From positions 4,464,001 to 4,528,000 of the forward strand of contig NZ_AP028908.1 in the NCBI RefSeq assembly GCF_037076465.1: 64,000 nucleotides of DNA. The letters run 5' to 3'. The notes below the pieces were generated by a model. It did no database searches, had not been told where the DNA came from, and saw nothing but the letters and a program-made list of their open reading frames with translations. A program made the position numbers and the translations under genes. The stretch is from Pectobacterium araliae. Its GTDB lineage: Bacteria > Pseudomonadota > Gammaproteobacteria > Enterobacterales > Enterobacteriaceae. Positions 31,150 to 39,587 of this stretch are shown here, piece after piece. The number at the start of each line of letters is the position of its first letter. Position 1 is the first letter of the stretch.

Positions 31150-31211
31150 AAAACTGGATAACCAATGCCGGTTTTGTTCTTTGCTGTTTTCTACTGCCTA
31201 TGGAAGTATCG
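31150..31211 (+). promoter_or_regulatory. Conserved leader block upstream of binding-protein gene 1
   Basis: 62 bp shared with 33203-33264 with a single mismatch, while flanking non-coding DNA of the two copies has drifted much more. It lies ~120 bp before the start codon, so it is a candidate promoter or operator. It contains an AACC...GGTT inverted pair. The rest of the 302-bp gap shows only the ghrB hairpin. Confidence 0.55.
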
Positions 31212-31329
31212 GCTGTAACGAGCGGTTAACGTCTTCTGCTGTATTCCCCGTTTCAGGACGTAATCGATACGCATATTCACCTGATAAAAAACAAATTAAT
31301 AAAAACCATCACCTGTAGGGAAAACCATC

Positions 31330-32967
31330 GTGGCGACTTTTTTGCATCCTCATCAGAAACTCACTATTTTTGCCTCTCTGTTCCTTCTGGGCGGTGCGCT
31401 GAGCGCACAGGCAGCGAACGACGCGCCGAAAATCGGCGGTACGCTGGTTTATCTGGAACAGCAGGCACACACTAATCTCTATACGCCCGCGGGCGGTTTT
31501 TACCCGAACGGCGGCATTCTCAACCAGATCACCGATAAGCTGACATACCAGAACCCGGAAACACTGGAGATCGAACCGTGGATTGCCGAATCCTGGACCA
31601 CCAACGCGGATAACACCGAATACACCTTCAAGATCCGCCCCGGTATCAGCTTCTCTGACGGCACCCCGCTAGACGCCAACGCGGTGGCGAAAAACCTTGA
31701 TACTTATGGCTTAGGAAACACCGCCCTCAACCTACCGGTTTCGGAAGTCATTAACAATTACCTGCGCAGTGAAGTCATCGATCCGCTGACGGTGAAATTT
31801 TATTTTAAGAAGCCCTCACCGGGTTTTTTACAAGGCACCTCGGCTATCGGTTCCGGCTTGGTTTCTCTCAGCACACTGGAACGTAACTTCAATCAGTTAG
31901 GTAATGCCAAAAACATTATTGGCTCCGGCCCATTCGTGGTCAGCAGTGAGAAGCTGGGACGTGAACTGAAACTGACTGCCCGTAAGGATTACAACTGGGC
32001 TCCCGTTAAATCGACGCATCAGGGACGTGCCTATCTGGACGGCATTACCTATCTGGTCACCCCAGAAGACAGCGTGCGTATTGGTGCGCTGGTATCAGGT
32101 CAGGCGGACTTCATTCGTCAGATCCAAGCCTATGATGAAAAACGGGTACAAAGTCAGAGCTTCAATCTTTATGCCCCACCCACGCGCGGCGTCAATAACA
32201 GCGTGGTTTTCCGTCCAGATAACCCGCTGGTAGCGGATATCCGAGTACGTAAAGCGCTGCTGCACGCCACGAACACCAAAGAGATCATCGCTACGCTGTT
32301 CTCTGACAACTACCCACAGGCCACGTCCCCGCTGGCGAAAACTGCCGCAGGCTATGTCGATCTCTCCAGCAAGCTCACGTTCGATCCCGCACAGGCTAAC
32401 AAGTTGTTAGATGAAGCAGGGTGGAAAACCGGCTCGCAGGGACTCCGGCAGAAAGACGGCAAAACGTTGGAATTGACCGCCTATGAATCCCTGCCACAGC
32501 CGCAGAACAAAGAAACCTTACAGTTGGTTTCGCAACAGTGGGCAAAAGTTGGCGTGAAGCTGAATGTGTTAGCGGGCGACGCGGGTAGTAAAACCGTGGA
32601 TAGCCTCGATCCACTGAAAACGGGTGTTTCCCCGGCGATGGTAGGTCGTGCCGACCCGGATGTGTTGAAAAGCCAGTATTACCCGACGGTACGTAACGTC
32701 CTGCTGCAAAAAGGTGGTTCCAGCAAAAAAGTGAAGGACTTTGTTGATCCCCATCTGAATACGCTGCTGGATGGCATTGCCGCTGAAACCGACCGCAGCA
32801 AACGACTGGCGCTGGTGGGAGAAGTGCAAACCTATCTGATCGATCAGGCTTACGTCATCCCCATCTTTGAAGAACCACAGGTATTTGCGGGTGCCCCCAC
32901 CACAAAAGGCATCGCATTTGAAGCCGTGGGCCGCCCCAGCTTTTACAACACCTGGCTGGATAAGTAA
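31330..32967 (+). CDS. ABC transporter substrate-binding protein, copy 1 (SBP family 5)
   Basis: 545-aa periplasmic binding protein of the peptide/nickel class (SBP_bac_5). The signal peptide (ASLFLLGGALSAQA) is cut near residue 29. The mature part shows family blocks IAESWTTNADNTEYTFKIRPGISFSDGTPLDANAVAKN, IIGSGPFVV and ADFIRQIQAYDEKR. It resembles the binding proteins that accompany luciferase-like monooxygenase operons in Klebsiella and rhizobia. It starts at GTG 31330 (AGGGA upstream), as does copy 2, to which it is over 90% identical by eye. Ligand unknown. Confidence 0.92.
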   Translation: MATFLHPHQKLTIFASLFLLGGALSAQAANDAPKIGGTLVYLEQQAHTNLYTPAGGFYPNGGILNQITDKLTYQNPETLEIEPWIAESWTTNADNTEYTFKIRPGISFSDGTPLDANAVAKNLDTYGLGNTALNLPVSEVINNYLRSEVIDPLTVKFYFKKPSPGFLQGTSAIGSGLVSLSTLERNFNQLGNAKNIIGSGPFVVSSEKLGRELKLTARKDYNWAPVKSTHQGRAYLDGITYLVTPEDSVRIGALVSGQADFIRQIQAYDEKRVQSQSFNLYAPPTRGVNNSVVFRPDNPLVADIRVRKALLHATNTKEIIATLFSDNYPQATSPLAKTAAGYVDLSSKLTFDPAQANKLLDEAGWKTGSQGLRQKDGKTLELTAYESLPQPQNKETLQLVSQQWAKVGVKLNVLAGDAGSKTVDSLDPLKTGVSPAMVGRADPDVLKSQYYPTVRNVLLQKGGSSKKVKDFVDPHLNTLLDGIAAETDRSKRLALVGEVQTYLIDQAYVIPIFEEPQVFAGAPTTKGIAFEAVGRPSFYNTWLDK

Positions 32968-32993
32968 CACAGCAGAAAAGGGAGGAGATCATC

Positions 32994-33089
32994 ATGAATC
33001 GATATCTGGCACTGCGATCCCGATGCGCTATTGGCTGAATCTGATTTCCTCTGCATCACGTTGCCGCTCACGGCGGAAACCCACCATTA
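32994..33089 (+). pseudogene. Duplication joint: permease start fused to a ghrB fragment
   Basis: 32994-33016 repeats the first 23 bp of the permease gene at 35050 including its ribosome site; 33010-33089 repeats ghrB from 30623 to ~30,698 with about 10 substitutions. The fused frame codes only [14 protein letters not shown] then stop. Right of it the sequence jumps to the equivalent of 31032, so ~331 bp of ghrB are deleted. It has no coding function but is direct evidence of how the two binding-protein genes arose. Confidence 0.9.
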
Positions 33090-33094
33090 ACCTT

Positions 33095-33122
33095 AGCACT
33101 GCGACTACACTCTCGCAGTGCT
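33095..33122 (+). terminator. Hairpin upstream of binding-protein gene 2 (copy 2 of a covarying pair)
   Basis: AGCACTGCGA (33095-33104) and TCGCAGTGCT (33113-33122), perfect 10-bp stem, 8-nt loop. Compared with 31043-31070, stem position 4 changed G to A and its partner C to T, so pairing is preserved although the loop has diverged. Confidence 0.7.
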
Positions 33123-33202
33123 ACCGCCATGCGCTAAATAAACCCACCATTACACGCGAAATACGGCTATCTCCCGCAAAAAACTACGATTTACCCTACC
33201 TA

Positions 33203-33264
33203 AAAACTGGATAACCAATGCCGGTTTTGTTCTTTGCTGTTTCCTACTGCCTATGGAAGTATCG
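33203..33264 (+). promoter_or_regulatory. Conserved leader block upstream of binding-protein gene 2
   Basis: Copy of 31150-31211 with one mismatch in 62 bp, ~120 bp before the GTG start. It suggests each binding-protein gene kept its own promoter or control element after duplication. Confidence 0.55.
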
Positions 33265-33384
33265 ACGATAACAAGCGGTTAACGTTTCCTGTTTTACTCC
33301 TCCATTTCAGGTCGTAACCGATGCACACATTCACTTGATAAAACATAACGTTAATAAAAAACATTACCTGTAGGAACAACCATC

Positions 33385-35022
33385 GTGGCAACTTTTTTAC
33401 ATCCTCATCAGAAACGCACTATTTTTGCCTCTCTGCTCTTTCTGGGCGGTGCGCTGAGCGCACAAGCAGCAAACGACACGCCAAAAATCGGCGGTACGCT
33501 GGTTTATCTGGAACAGCAAGCACACACTAATCTCTACACGCCCGCGGGCGGTTTTTACCCGAACGGCGGCATTCTCAACCAGATCACCGATAAGCTGACG
33601 TACCAGAACCCGGAAACACTGGAGATCGAACCGTGGATTGCCGAATCCTGGACCGTTAACGCGGATAACACCGAATACACGTTCAAGATCCGCCCCGGTA
33701 TTACCTTCTCTGACGGCACGCCGCTGGATGCCAACGCGGTAGCAAAAAATTTTGATACCTACGGTTTAGGGAATAAGGCGCTCAACCAGCCAGTTTCAGA
33801 GGTGATCAATAACTACTTGCGCAGTGAAGCCATCGATCCGCTCACCGTGAAGTTTTACTTTAAGAAACCGTCCCCAGGCTTTTTACAAGGCACCTCAGCC
33901 ATCGGCTCCGGTCTGGTTTCCCTCCGTACGCTTGAGCTCAATTTCAACCAGTTAGGTAATGCGAAGAATATTATCGGCTCCGGCCCGTTTGTGGTGAGCA
34001 GCGAGAAACTGGGACGGGAGCTGAAGCTGACCGTGCGTAAAGATTACAACTGGGCTCCGGTTAAATCGACGCATCAGGGGCGCGCCTATCTGGACGGCAT
34101 TACCTATCTGGTCACCCCAGAAGACAGTGTACGCATCGGTGCATTGGTATCGGGTCAGGCAGATTTTATTCGTCAAATTCAGGCCTATGATGAAAAACGA
34201 GTACAGAATCAGGGCTTCAATCTTTATGCACCGTCGACGCGCAGCCTCAATAACAGTGTAGTTTTCCGCCCGGATAACCCACTGGTCGCCGATATCCATG
34301 TTCGTAAAGCGCTGCTGCACGCCACCAACGCCAAAGAGATCGTGAATACGCTGTTCTCTGCCAACTACCCGCTAGCCACGTCACCACTGGCTAAGACTGC
34401 GGCTGGCCATGTCGATCTTTCCAGCAAGCTAACCTTCGATCCCGTACAGGCCAACAAACTGTTAGATGAAGCGGGCTGGAAAACCGGCTCGCAGGGACTC
34501 CGGCAAAAAGACGGCAAAACGCTGGAACTGACCGCCTATGAATCGATACAACATCCACAGAGCAAAGAAACGCTGCAACTGGTTGCTCAACAGTGGGCAA
34601 AAGTCGGCGTGAAGCTGAATGTGTTGGCAGGCGATGCGGGCAGCAAAACCGTGGATAGCCTCGATCCGCTGAAAACTGGCGTGGCTCCAGCGATGGTAGG
34701 CCGTGCCGACCCGGATGTGCTGAAAAGCCAGTATTACCCGACGATACGTAACGTCCTGCTGCAAAAAGGCGGCTCCAGCAACAAAGTAAATACCTTTGTG
34801 GATTCGCACCTGAATACGCTGCTGGATGGCATCGCCACAGAAACCGACCGCAGCAAGCGGCTGGCGCTGGTTGGGGAAGTGCAGAACTATCTAACCGATC
34901 AAGCCTATGTTATTCCCATCTTTGAGGAGCCACAGGTATTTGCAGGTGCATCCACCACCAAAGGCATCGCGTTTGAAGCCGTGGGGCGCCCCAGCTTTTA
35001 CAACACCTGGCTGAATAAGTAA
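33385..35022 (+). CDS. ABC transporter substrate-binding protein, copy 2 (SBP family 5)
   Basis: 545 aa, same length as copy 1, with about 45 scattered substitutions and no indel. Signal peptide ASLLFLGGALSAQA. Differences include possible ligand-facing spots (LNLPVSEV to LNQPVSEV; LPQPQN to IQHPQS; SYPPT RGV region to STRSL), so the two may differ in specificity, or one only raises dosage. This copy is adjacent to the permease gene (27 bp after its stop), so it is the ancestral operon position. GTG start. Confidence 0.92.
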   Translation: MATFLHPHQKRTIFASLLFLGGALSAQAANDTPKIGGTLVYLEQQAHTNLYTPAGGFYPNGGILNQITDKLTYQNPETLEIEPWIAESWTVNADNTEYTFKIRPGITFSDGTPLDANAVAKNFDTYGLGNKALNQPVSEVINNYLRSEAIDPLTVKFYFKKPSPGFLQGTSAIGSGLVSLRTLELNFNQLGNAKNIIGSGPFVVSSEKLGRELKLTVRKDYNWAPVKSTHQGRAYLDGITYLVTPEDSVRIGALVSGQADFIRQIQAYDEKRVQNQGFNLYAPSTRSLNNSVVFRPDNPLVADIHVRKALLHATNAKEIVNTLFSANYPLATSPLAKTAAGHVDLSSKLTFDPVQANKLLDEAGWKTGSQGLRQKDGKTLELTAYESIQHPQSKETLQLVAQQWAKVGVKLNVLAGDAGSKTVDSLDPLKTGVAPAMVGRADPDVLKSQYYPTIRNVLLQKGGSSNKVNTFVDSHLNTLLDGIATETDRSKRLALVGEVQNYLTDQAYVIPIFEEPQVFAGASTTKGIAFEAVGRPSFYNTWLNK

Positions 35023-35049
35023 TACCGAAGAAAGAGGGAAGAGATCATC

Positions 35050-35994
35050 ATGAATCGATATCTGGCACTGCGCATCGGTCAGGCACTGCTCGTACTTTGG
35101 GCGGCATTTACTTTGTCTTTTATCCTGCTTCAGGCGATGCCGGGTGATGCCATCCTGATCAAATTTCAAAACCCGGATCTCGGCCTAAGCGCCGAGCAAA
35201 TCGCACAACTGCGGCTATCCTACGGTACCGATACGCCAGTATTCACACAGTATTTACACGCGATAGCTCAGATACTACGTGGCGATCTTGGCCTCTCGAT
35301 TCAGGCTGGCGTACCCGTCACCGAGCTTATCGCCGCGAATCTGCCGCCCACGCTGCTACTCGCGGTACTGGGCTTCATCGCCGCGGGGCTGTTGGCGTTC
35401 ACTCTCGCCTTCTTATCAACGCTAACCCCGTTTCAGTGGCTGCGAACCGCGCTGCAATCGCTGCCGTCGCTGTTTATTTCCGTGCCGACCTTCTGGCTGG
35501 GCATCGTGCTGATTCAGATCTTCTCTTTCCGTCTGGGACTGATTCCGGTGATTAACCCCGGCGAATGGGAAGGACTGATTTTGCCAGTTCTCACGCTGGC
35601 GCTGCCGATCTCGGCTCCGCTGGCTCAGGTACTGATGCGTAGCATCGATCAAGTGCAAACCCAGCCGTTTGTTGCCGTTGCCCGCGCCAAAGGTGCCAGC
35701 CGTAGCGGTGTGCTCTGGCGGCACATCGCCCGTAACGCCATGTTGCCCACACTGACCATCGCTGGTTTGCTACTGGGTGAGTTGATTGCGGGCGCACTGA
35801 TTACCGAAACTGTATTTGGCCGCAACGGGCTCGGCCAGCTAACGCAGGAAGCCGTGAACTATCAGGACAGCAGCGTGCTACAGGCCATTGTGTTGATTTC
35901 TGCCGCCGCTTTTGTCGTCGTCAATCTGGCCGTCGACCTACTCTATCCCCTTCTTGATCCGCGCCTGAAAATAACGCCAGGAGCCACGCTATGA
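35050..35994 (+). CDS. ABC transporter permease (DppB/OppB type)
   Basis: 314-aa inner-membrane permease with six hydrophobic segments. N-terminal block LRIGQALLVLWAAFTLSFILLQAMPGD, then FWLGIVLIQIFSFRLGLIP and the EAA loop VAVARAKGASRSGVLWRHIARNAMLPTLT, ending with ETVFGRNGLGQLTQEAV. All are typical of the first permease of peptide-class importers. GGGAAGAGATC precedes the ATG. It overlaps the next gene by 4 nt (ATGA). Its first 23 bp are repeated at 32994. Confidence 0.94.
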   Translation: MNRYLALRIGQALLVLWAAFTLSFILLQAMPGDAILIKFQNPDLGLSAEQIAQLRLSYGTDTPVFTQYLHAIAQILRGDLGLSIQAGVPVTELIAANLPPTLLLAVLGFIAAGLLAFTLAFLSTLTPFQWLRTALQSLPSLFISVPTFWLGIVLIQIFSFRLGLIPVINPGEWEGLILPVLTLALPISAPLAQVLMRSIDQVQTQPFVAVARAKGASRSGVLWRHIARNAMLPTLTIAGLLLGELIAGALITETVFGRNGLGQLTQEAVNYQDSSVLQAIVLISAAAFVVVNLAVDLLYPLLDPRLKITPGATL

Positions 35995-36851
35995 CTACCG
36001 TACCATTGGAAAAAATTACGTTTCCCTTTCTGCGTAAGCGACCATTTCTGCGTCGCTACGCCTTTCAGCCGGGGCTAGTGCTAGCGTGGCTGGTCATCTT
36101 AACCGTCGCACTTTGGGCGCTGTTTCCCGGCTGGTTTACCGGCTACAGCCCGACGGAAGGCATCGCTGGCGCACAGCGACTGGCACCCGATGCAGACTAC
36201 TGGTTCGGCACCGACCAGCTTGGGCGCGATCTCTACGCGCGCATTGTTTATGGCGCGGTGCACTCGCTGTCTGGTGCATTTATCGCCGTCGGGCTAGGTC
36301 TGGTGCTCGGTAGCCTGTTTGGTCTATTAGCCGGTGCGATTGGCGGCTGGCTGGATAGCGTCGTCATGCGCAGCATCGATGTGCTGCTGGCAATCCCTGG
36401 TCTATTACTGGCACTGAGCGTCATCATTCTGTTGGGCTTCGGCACGGTTAACGCCGCGATTGCCGTGGGTGTCACCTCCGTTGCCAGCTTTACCCGACTG
36501 GTGCGTTCAGAAGTGTTACGTGTACGCCACAGCGACTACGTTGAAGCCGCCTATGGCAGCGGCGGCACCTTTTTCAGCGTACTGTGGCGACACATTCTGC
36601 CAAATTCACTCACCACCGTTTTCGCTTTCGCCGCTCTGCAATTCGGCAGTGCGATTCTGGCTATTTCCACGCTGAGCTTTCTCGGCTACGGCGCACCACC
36701 GCCCACGCCGGAATGGGGACTACTGATCGCTGAAGGCCGCAACTACATCGCAACCGCCTGGTGGCTAACCACCTTCCCCGGTCTGATCGTCGTATTCGTT
36801 GTGCTATCCGCCAACCGCATCAGCCAGTCAATCAGGAGAACAGAACGATGA
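35991..36851 (+). CDS. ABC transporter permease (DppC/OppC type)
   Basis: 286-aa second permease. It has an N-terminal TM (PGLVLAWLVILTVALWALFPGWF), the DADYWFGTDQLGRDLYARIVYGAVHSL motif of DppC-like subunits, a MRSIDVLLAIPGLLLALSVIILLGFG block, and the EAA loop VEAAYGSGGTFFSVLWRHILPNSL. It overlaps both neighbours by 4 nt (ATGA), so the permeases and ATPase are translated as a coupled set. Confidence 0.94.
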   Translation: MTTVPLEKITFPFLRKRPFLRRYAFQPGLVLAWLVILTVALWALFPGWFTGYSPTEGIAGAQRLAPDADYWFGTDQLGRDLYARIVYGAVHSLSGAFIAVGLGLVLGSLFGLLAGAIGGWLDSVVMRSIDVLLAIPGLLLALSVIILLGFGTVNAAIAVGVTSVASFTRLVRSEVLRVRHSDYVEAAYGSGGTFFSVLWRHILPNSLTTVFAFAALQFGSAILAISTLSFLGYGAPPPTPEWGLLIAEGRNYIATAWWLTTFPGLIVVFVVLSANRISQSIRRTER

Positions 36852-38551
36852 GCCTGTCAGCCAGCTTACAAACCCGTGCAGCCGTGCCTGTGTTGGCTCT
36901 GGAGAACGTTACGATTGCCTATCGTAGTGACGATCGCGAGCAAACGGTGGTGGAAGGCGTCTCTTTTCATATTCAACCCGGTGAAGTTGTGGCGCTGGTA
37001 GGGGAGTCCGGTTCAGGGAAGACCACCACCGCGCAAGCTGTCATCGGCTTGCTTGCCGAAAACGGCAGGCTCACGCGCGGCGCTATTCGGCTAAACGGTG
37101 TGGATATCAGCGGCTGGTCGCAGAAACGACTAGACAGTGTACGCGGTGCGCAGATCAGTCTGATCCCGCAAGATCCCACCAGTTCTCTTAATCCGGTACA
37201 AACCATCGGTGAGCAGGTGGATGAAATTCTGCGGATTCATCAGCGGGAAGATCGCCAAACTACCCGCCAGAAAACGCTGGCGCTGCTGGAACGCGTTGGC
37301 CTGAATCAGCCGGAACTACGGGCAAAGCAGTATCCGCACGAGCTATCTGGCGGCATGAAACAACGCGTGTTGATAGCGATAGCGATTGCACTGAAACCCG
37401 CACTGATTATTGCCGATGAACCCACCAGCGCACTGGATGTCACGGTACAGAAACGTATTCTCGACCTGCTTGATGAGCTGCGGCGAGAAAATGGCACGGC
37501 GGTGCTGTTCGTTACCCACGATCTGGGCGTCGCCGCCGAGCGAGCCGATCGCCTGCTGGTTTTCCAGAACGGCTATATTCAGGAGCAGGGCCCAACGCTT
37601 GAGGTATTAAGCGCGCCGTCAAGCCACTATGCTCGCACACTGCTGGCGAATGTTCCGTCGCTCAACCCAACCCCGCGCCCACAGCGCGCCAATACATCGG
37701 CATCTGACATCATTGTCTCGGTCGAAAATTTGGTACAGACCTTTCCTCTGTCAGGGCGTAAAGGTGAACATTTTCGGGCGGTGGATGACATCTCTTTTAG
37801 CGTGGCACGCGGCACAACGCACGCGATTGTGGGCGAATCCGGTTCCGGTAAAACCACTACGGCACGCAGCCTGCTCGGGTTTCATTACCCCAACGCTGGG
37901 CGCATTCTGATCGACGGCACCGATATCACTCATCTGAAAGGCGAAGCACTGCGCCAATTCCGACAGAAAATCCAACTGGTCTATCAGAATCCCTTTGGCT
38001 CGCTCGACCCATCACAGCGGTTATATGACATCGTCGAGGAACCGCTACGTAATTTTAATCGTCATACCGCCTCCCAGCGGGAGCGCAAAATTCATGAGAT
38101 GTTTGAACGCGTCGCCTTGCCAGTCGCGCTACTGTCGCGTAAGCCGCGTGAACTGTCCGGCGGCCAGCGCCAACGCGTCGCGATCGCGCGGGCATTAGTG
38201 CTGGAACCGCAGGTCTTGGTATTGGACGAAGCCGTTTCAGCACTGGATGTCACCGTACAGGCGCAGATCCTACGTTTGCTGGCCGAGCTACAGGAATCAC
38301 TGGGGCTGACGTACCTGTTCATCTCACACGATCTAGCGGTAGTACGTCAGATTGCCGATACCGTTTCCGTGCTGTACCACGGCAAGCAGCTTGAATCCGG
38401 CCCGGTGGAACAGATTTTCGCCCAGCCCGAACATCACTATACCCGTGAACTCATCGAGGCTATCCCCGGACAGCAACACCCGGCTTTTGCCCGTTCACAC
38501 CAACCCTCAATTCATACTGAATCCACATTCGCACTAAACCAAGGACTGTAA
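36848..38551 (+). CDS. ABC transporter double ATP-binding protein (DppD-DppF fusion)
   Basis: 567 aa with two complete nucleotide-binding domains, as in YejF/GsiA-type fusions. Domain 1: Walker A GESGSGKTT (52-60), signature LSGGMKQRVLIAIAIAL, Walker B LIIADEPTSALDVTVQ. Domain 2: Walker A GESGSGKTTTARSLLG (~336), QNPFGSLDPSQ, signature LSGGQRQRVAIARAL, Walker B VLVLDEAVSALDVTVQ. The Walker B Glu is kept in both domains (DEP, DEA), so both sites look active. It starts at the ATGA overlap at 36848 and ends 1 nt before the monooxygenase gene. Confidence 0.94.
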   Translation: MSLSASLQTRAAVPVLALENVTIAYRSDDREQTVVEGVSFHIQPGEVVALVGESGSGKTTTAQAVIGLLAENGRLTRGAIRLNGVDISGWSQKRLDSVRGAQISLIPQDPTSSLNPVQTIGEQVDEILRIHQREDRQTTRQKTLALLERVGLNQPELRAKQYPHELSGGMKQRVLIAIAIALKPALIIADEPTSALDVTVQKRILDLLDELRRENGTAVLFVTHDLGVAAERADRLLVFQNGYIQEQGPTLEVLSAPSSHYARTLLANVPSLNPTPRPQRANTSASDIIVSVENLVQTFPLSGRKGEHFRAVDDISFSVARGTTHAIVGESGSGKTTTARSLLGFHYPNAGRILIDGTDITHLKGEALRQFRQKIQLVYQNPFGSLDPSQRLYDIVEEPLRNFNRHTASQRERKIHEMFERVALPVALLSRKPRELSGGQRQRVAIARALVLEPQVLVLDEAVSALDVTVQAQILRLLAELQESLGLTYLFISHDLAVVRQIADTVSVLYHGKQLESGPVEQIFAQPEHHYTRELIEAIPGQQHPAFARSHQPSIHTESTFALNQGL

Positions 38552-38552
38552 A

Positions 38553-39587
38553 ATGGCAACGAAACGTCTGGGATTTTTCACACGGTTGCTGGATGACGTG
38601 TCCGCCCAGCAGCGCTACCGACTGGCGACGGAGCAGATCGTCAAAGCCGAACAACTCGGATTTGACAGCGCCTGGGTCGCACAACACCACTTTCACGCTG
38701 ATGAAGGCGGGCTACCGTCACCGCTGGTGTTTCTGGCGCTGGTCGCCGCACGCACACAGCGTATCCAGCTCGGCACTGGCGTAATTACGCTGCCGATGGA
38801 AGAGCCCCTACGCGTGGCGGAAGACACCGCCGTACTCGATTTACTCAGCAACGGCAGGCTGGAAGTCGGCGTGGGTTCCGGCGGTACGCCGTCCTCATTT
38901 GCCGCGTTCGGTCACGACAGTGCACAGCGTGGGCAGATTCTCGGGCGTAATCTGGAGAAACTGCGCGCCGCCTGGCGAGGAGACGCATTGAGCGAAGACG
39001 GCAATCAGCTCTACCCTGCCGCCCCACATTTAGATAAGCGTGTCTGGCAAGCCACGTTTTCCATCGAAGGTGCAGAGCGAGCAGGCAAAGCAGGCGATGG
39101 CCTGATGCTCTCTCGTACCCAGCCGCGCTCGGAACCTTTCCCGGATGCCACGCTCGCCGATCTGCAAAACCCGATGATCGACGCCTATCTGGCTGCGCTG
39201 CCCGTTGGCGTCGCACCGCGTATCCTCAGTTCACGTAGCGTCTTCGTGGCTGACGATCGTCAATTGGCGCTGAGTCTGGCAGAGAAAGGGCTTAATCGTT
39301 CTGCCGCCCGTTCCGGCACGTTCCGCACGATTTCTCACGACTCCGTAGAAGCGCTGATTGCTTCCTTCGATAGCCATGTTGGCACAGCACAAGATGTGAT
39401 TGCGTCGCTTCGGGCTGACAGTTCACTGGAGAGGGCGACGGATGTGACATTCCAGGTGCATTCCATCGATCCACCGCACGCTCTAATCCTTCGCTCACTT
39501 GAATTAATTGCCACTCAGGTGGCTCCCGCTTTGGGCTGGAAGCCCGCTGTCAAACAGAAAAGCCCGATCGGGCAGGAGATCGCATGA
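38553..39587 (+). CDS. Luciferase-like FMN-dependent monooxygenase (LLM)
   Basis: 344 aa, bacterial luciferase-like TIM-barrel flavin monooxygenase. Blocks: KRLGFFTRLLDD, ADEGGLPSPLVFLALVAARTQRIQLGTGVITLPMEEPLRVAEDTAVLDLLSNGRLEVGVGSGG, SAQRGQILGRNLEKLRAAW, AGDGLMLSRTQ. It belongs to the subgroup always found with ABC peptide-class transporters and CMD-domain proteins. It has no reductase partner in the window. Likely oxidises whatever the transporter brings in; substrate unknown. It overlaps the next gene by 4 nt. Confidence 0.88.
   Translation: MATKRLGFFTRLLDDVSAQQRYRLATEQIVKAEQLGFDSAWVAQHHFHADEGGLPSPLVFLALVAARTQRIQLGTGVITLPMEEPLRVAEDTAVLDLLSNGRLEVGVGSGGTPSSFAAFGHDSAQRGQILGRNLEKLRAAWRGDALSEDGNQLYPAAPHLDKRVWQATFSIEGAERAGKAGDGLMLSRTQPRSEPFPDATLADLQNPMIDAYLAALPVGVAPRILSSRSVFVADDRQLALSLAEKGLNRSAARSGTFRTISHDSVEALIASFDSHVGTAQDVIASLRADSSLERATDVTFQVHSIDPPHALILRSLELIATQVAPALGWKPAVKQKSPIGQEIA

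Larger units (their letters stand above)
30623..35072 (+). repeat. Tandem duplication: ghrB 3' end, binding protein, permease start
   Basis: Copy 1 runs from 30623 (inside ghrB) through the first binding-protein gene to 33016; copy 2 runs from 33010 through the second binding-protein gene to 35072 (inside the first permease gene). The word CACTGCG occurs at 30623-30629, at the joint (33010-33016) and at 35066-35072, so the joint formed at a 7-bp microhomology. Copy 2 later lost about 331 bp of the ghrB part. Confidence 0.88.

Noticed and set aside
36761..36847. Upstream extension of the double ATPase gene
   Set aside because: It lies inside the second permease gene; the ATGA overlap at 36848 gives the natural start.
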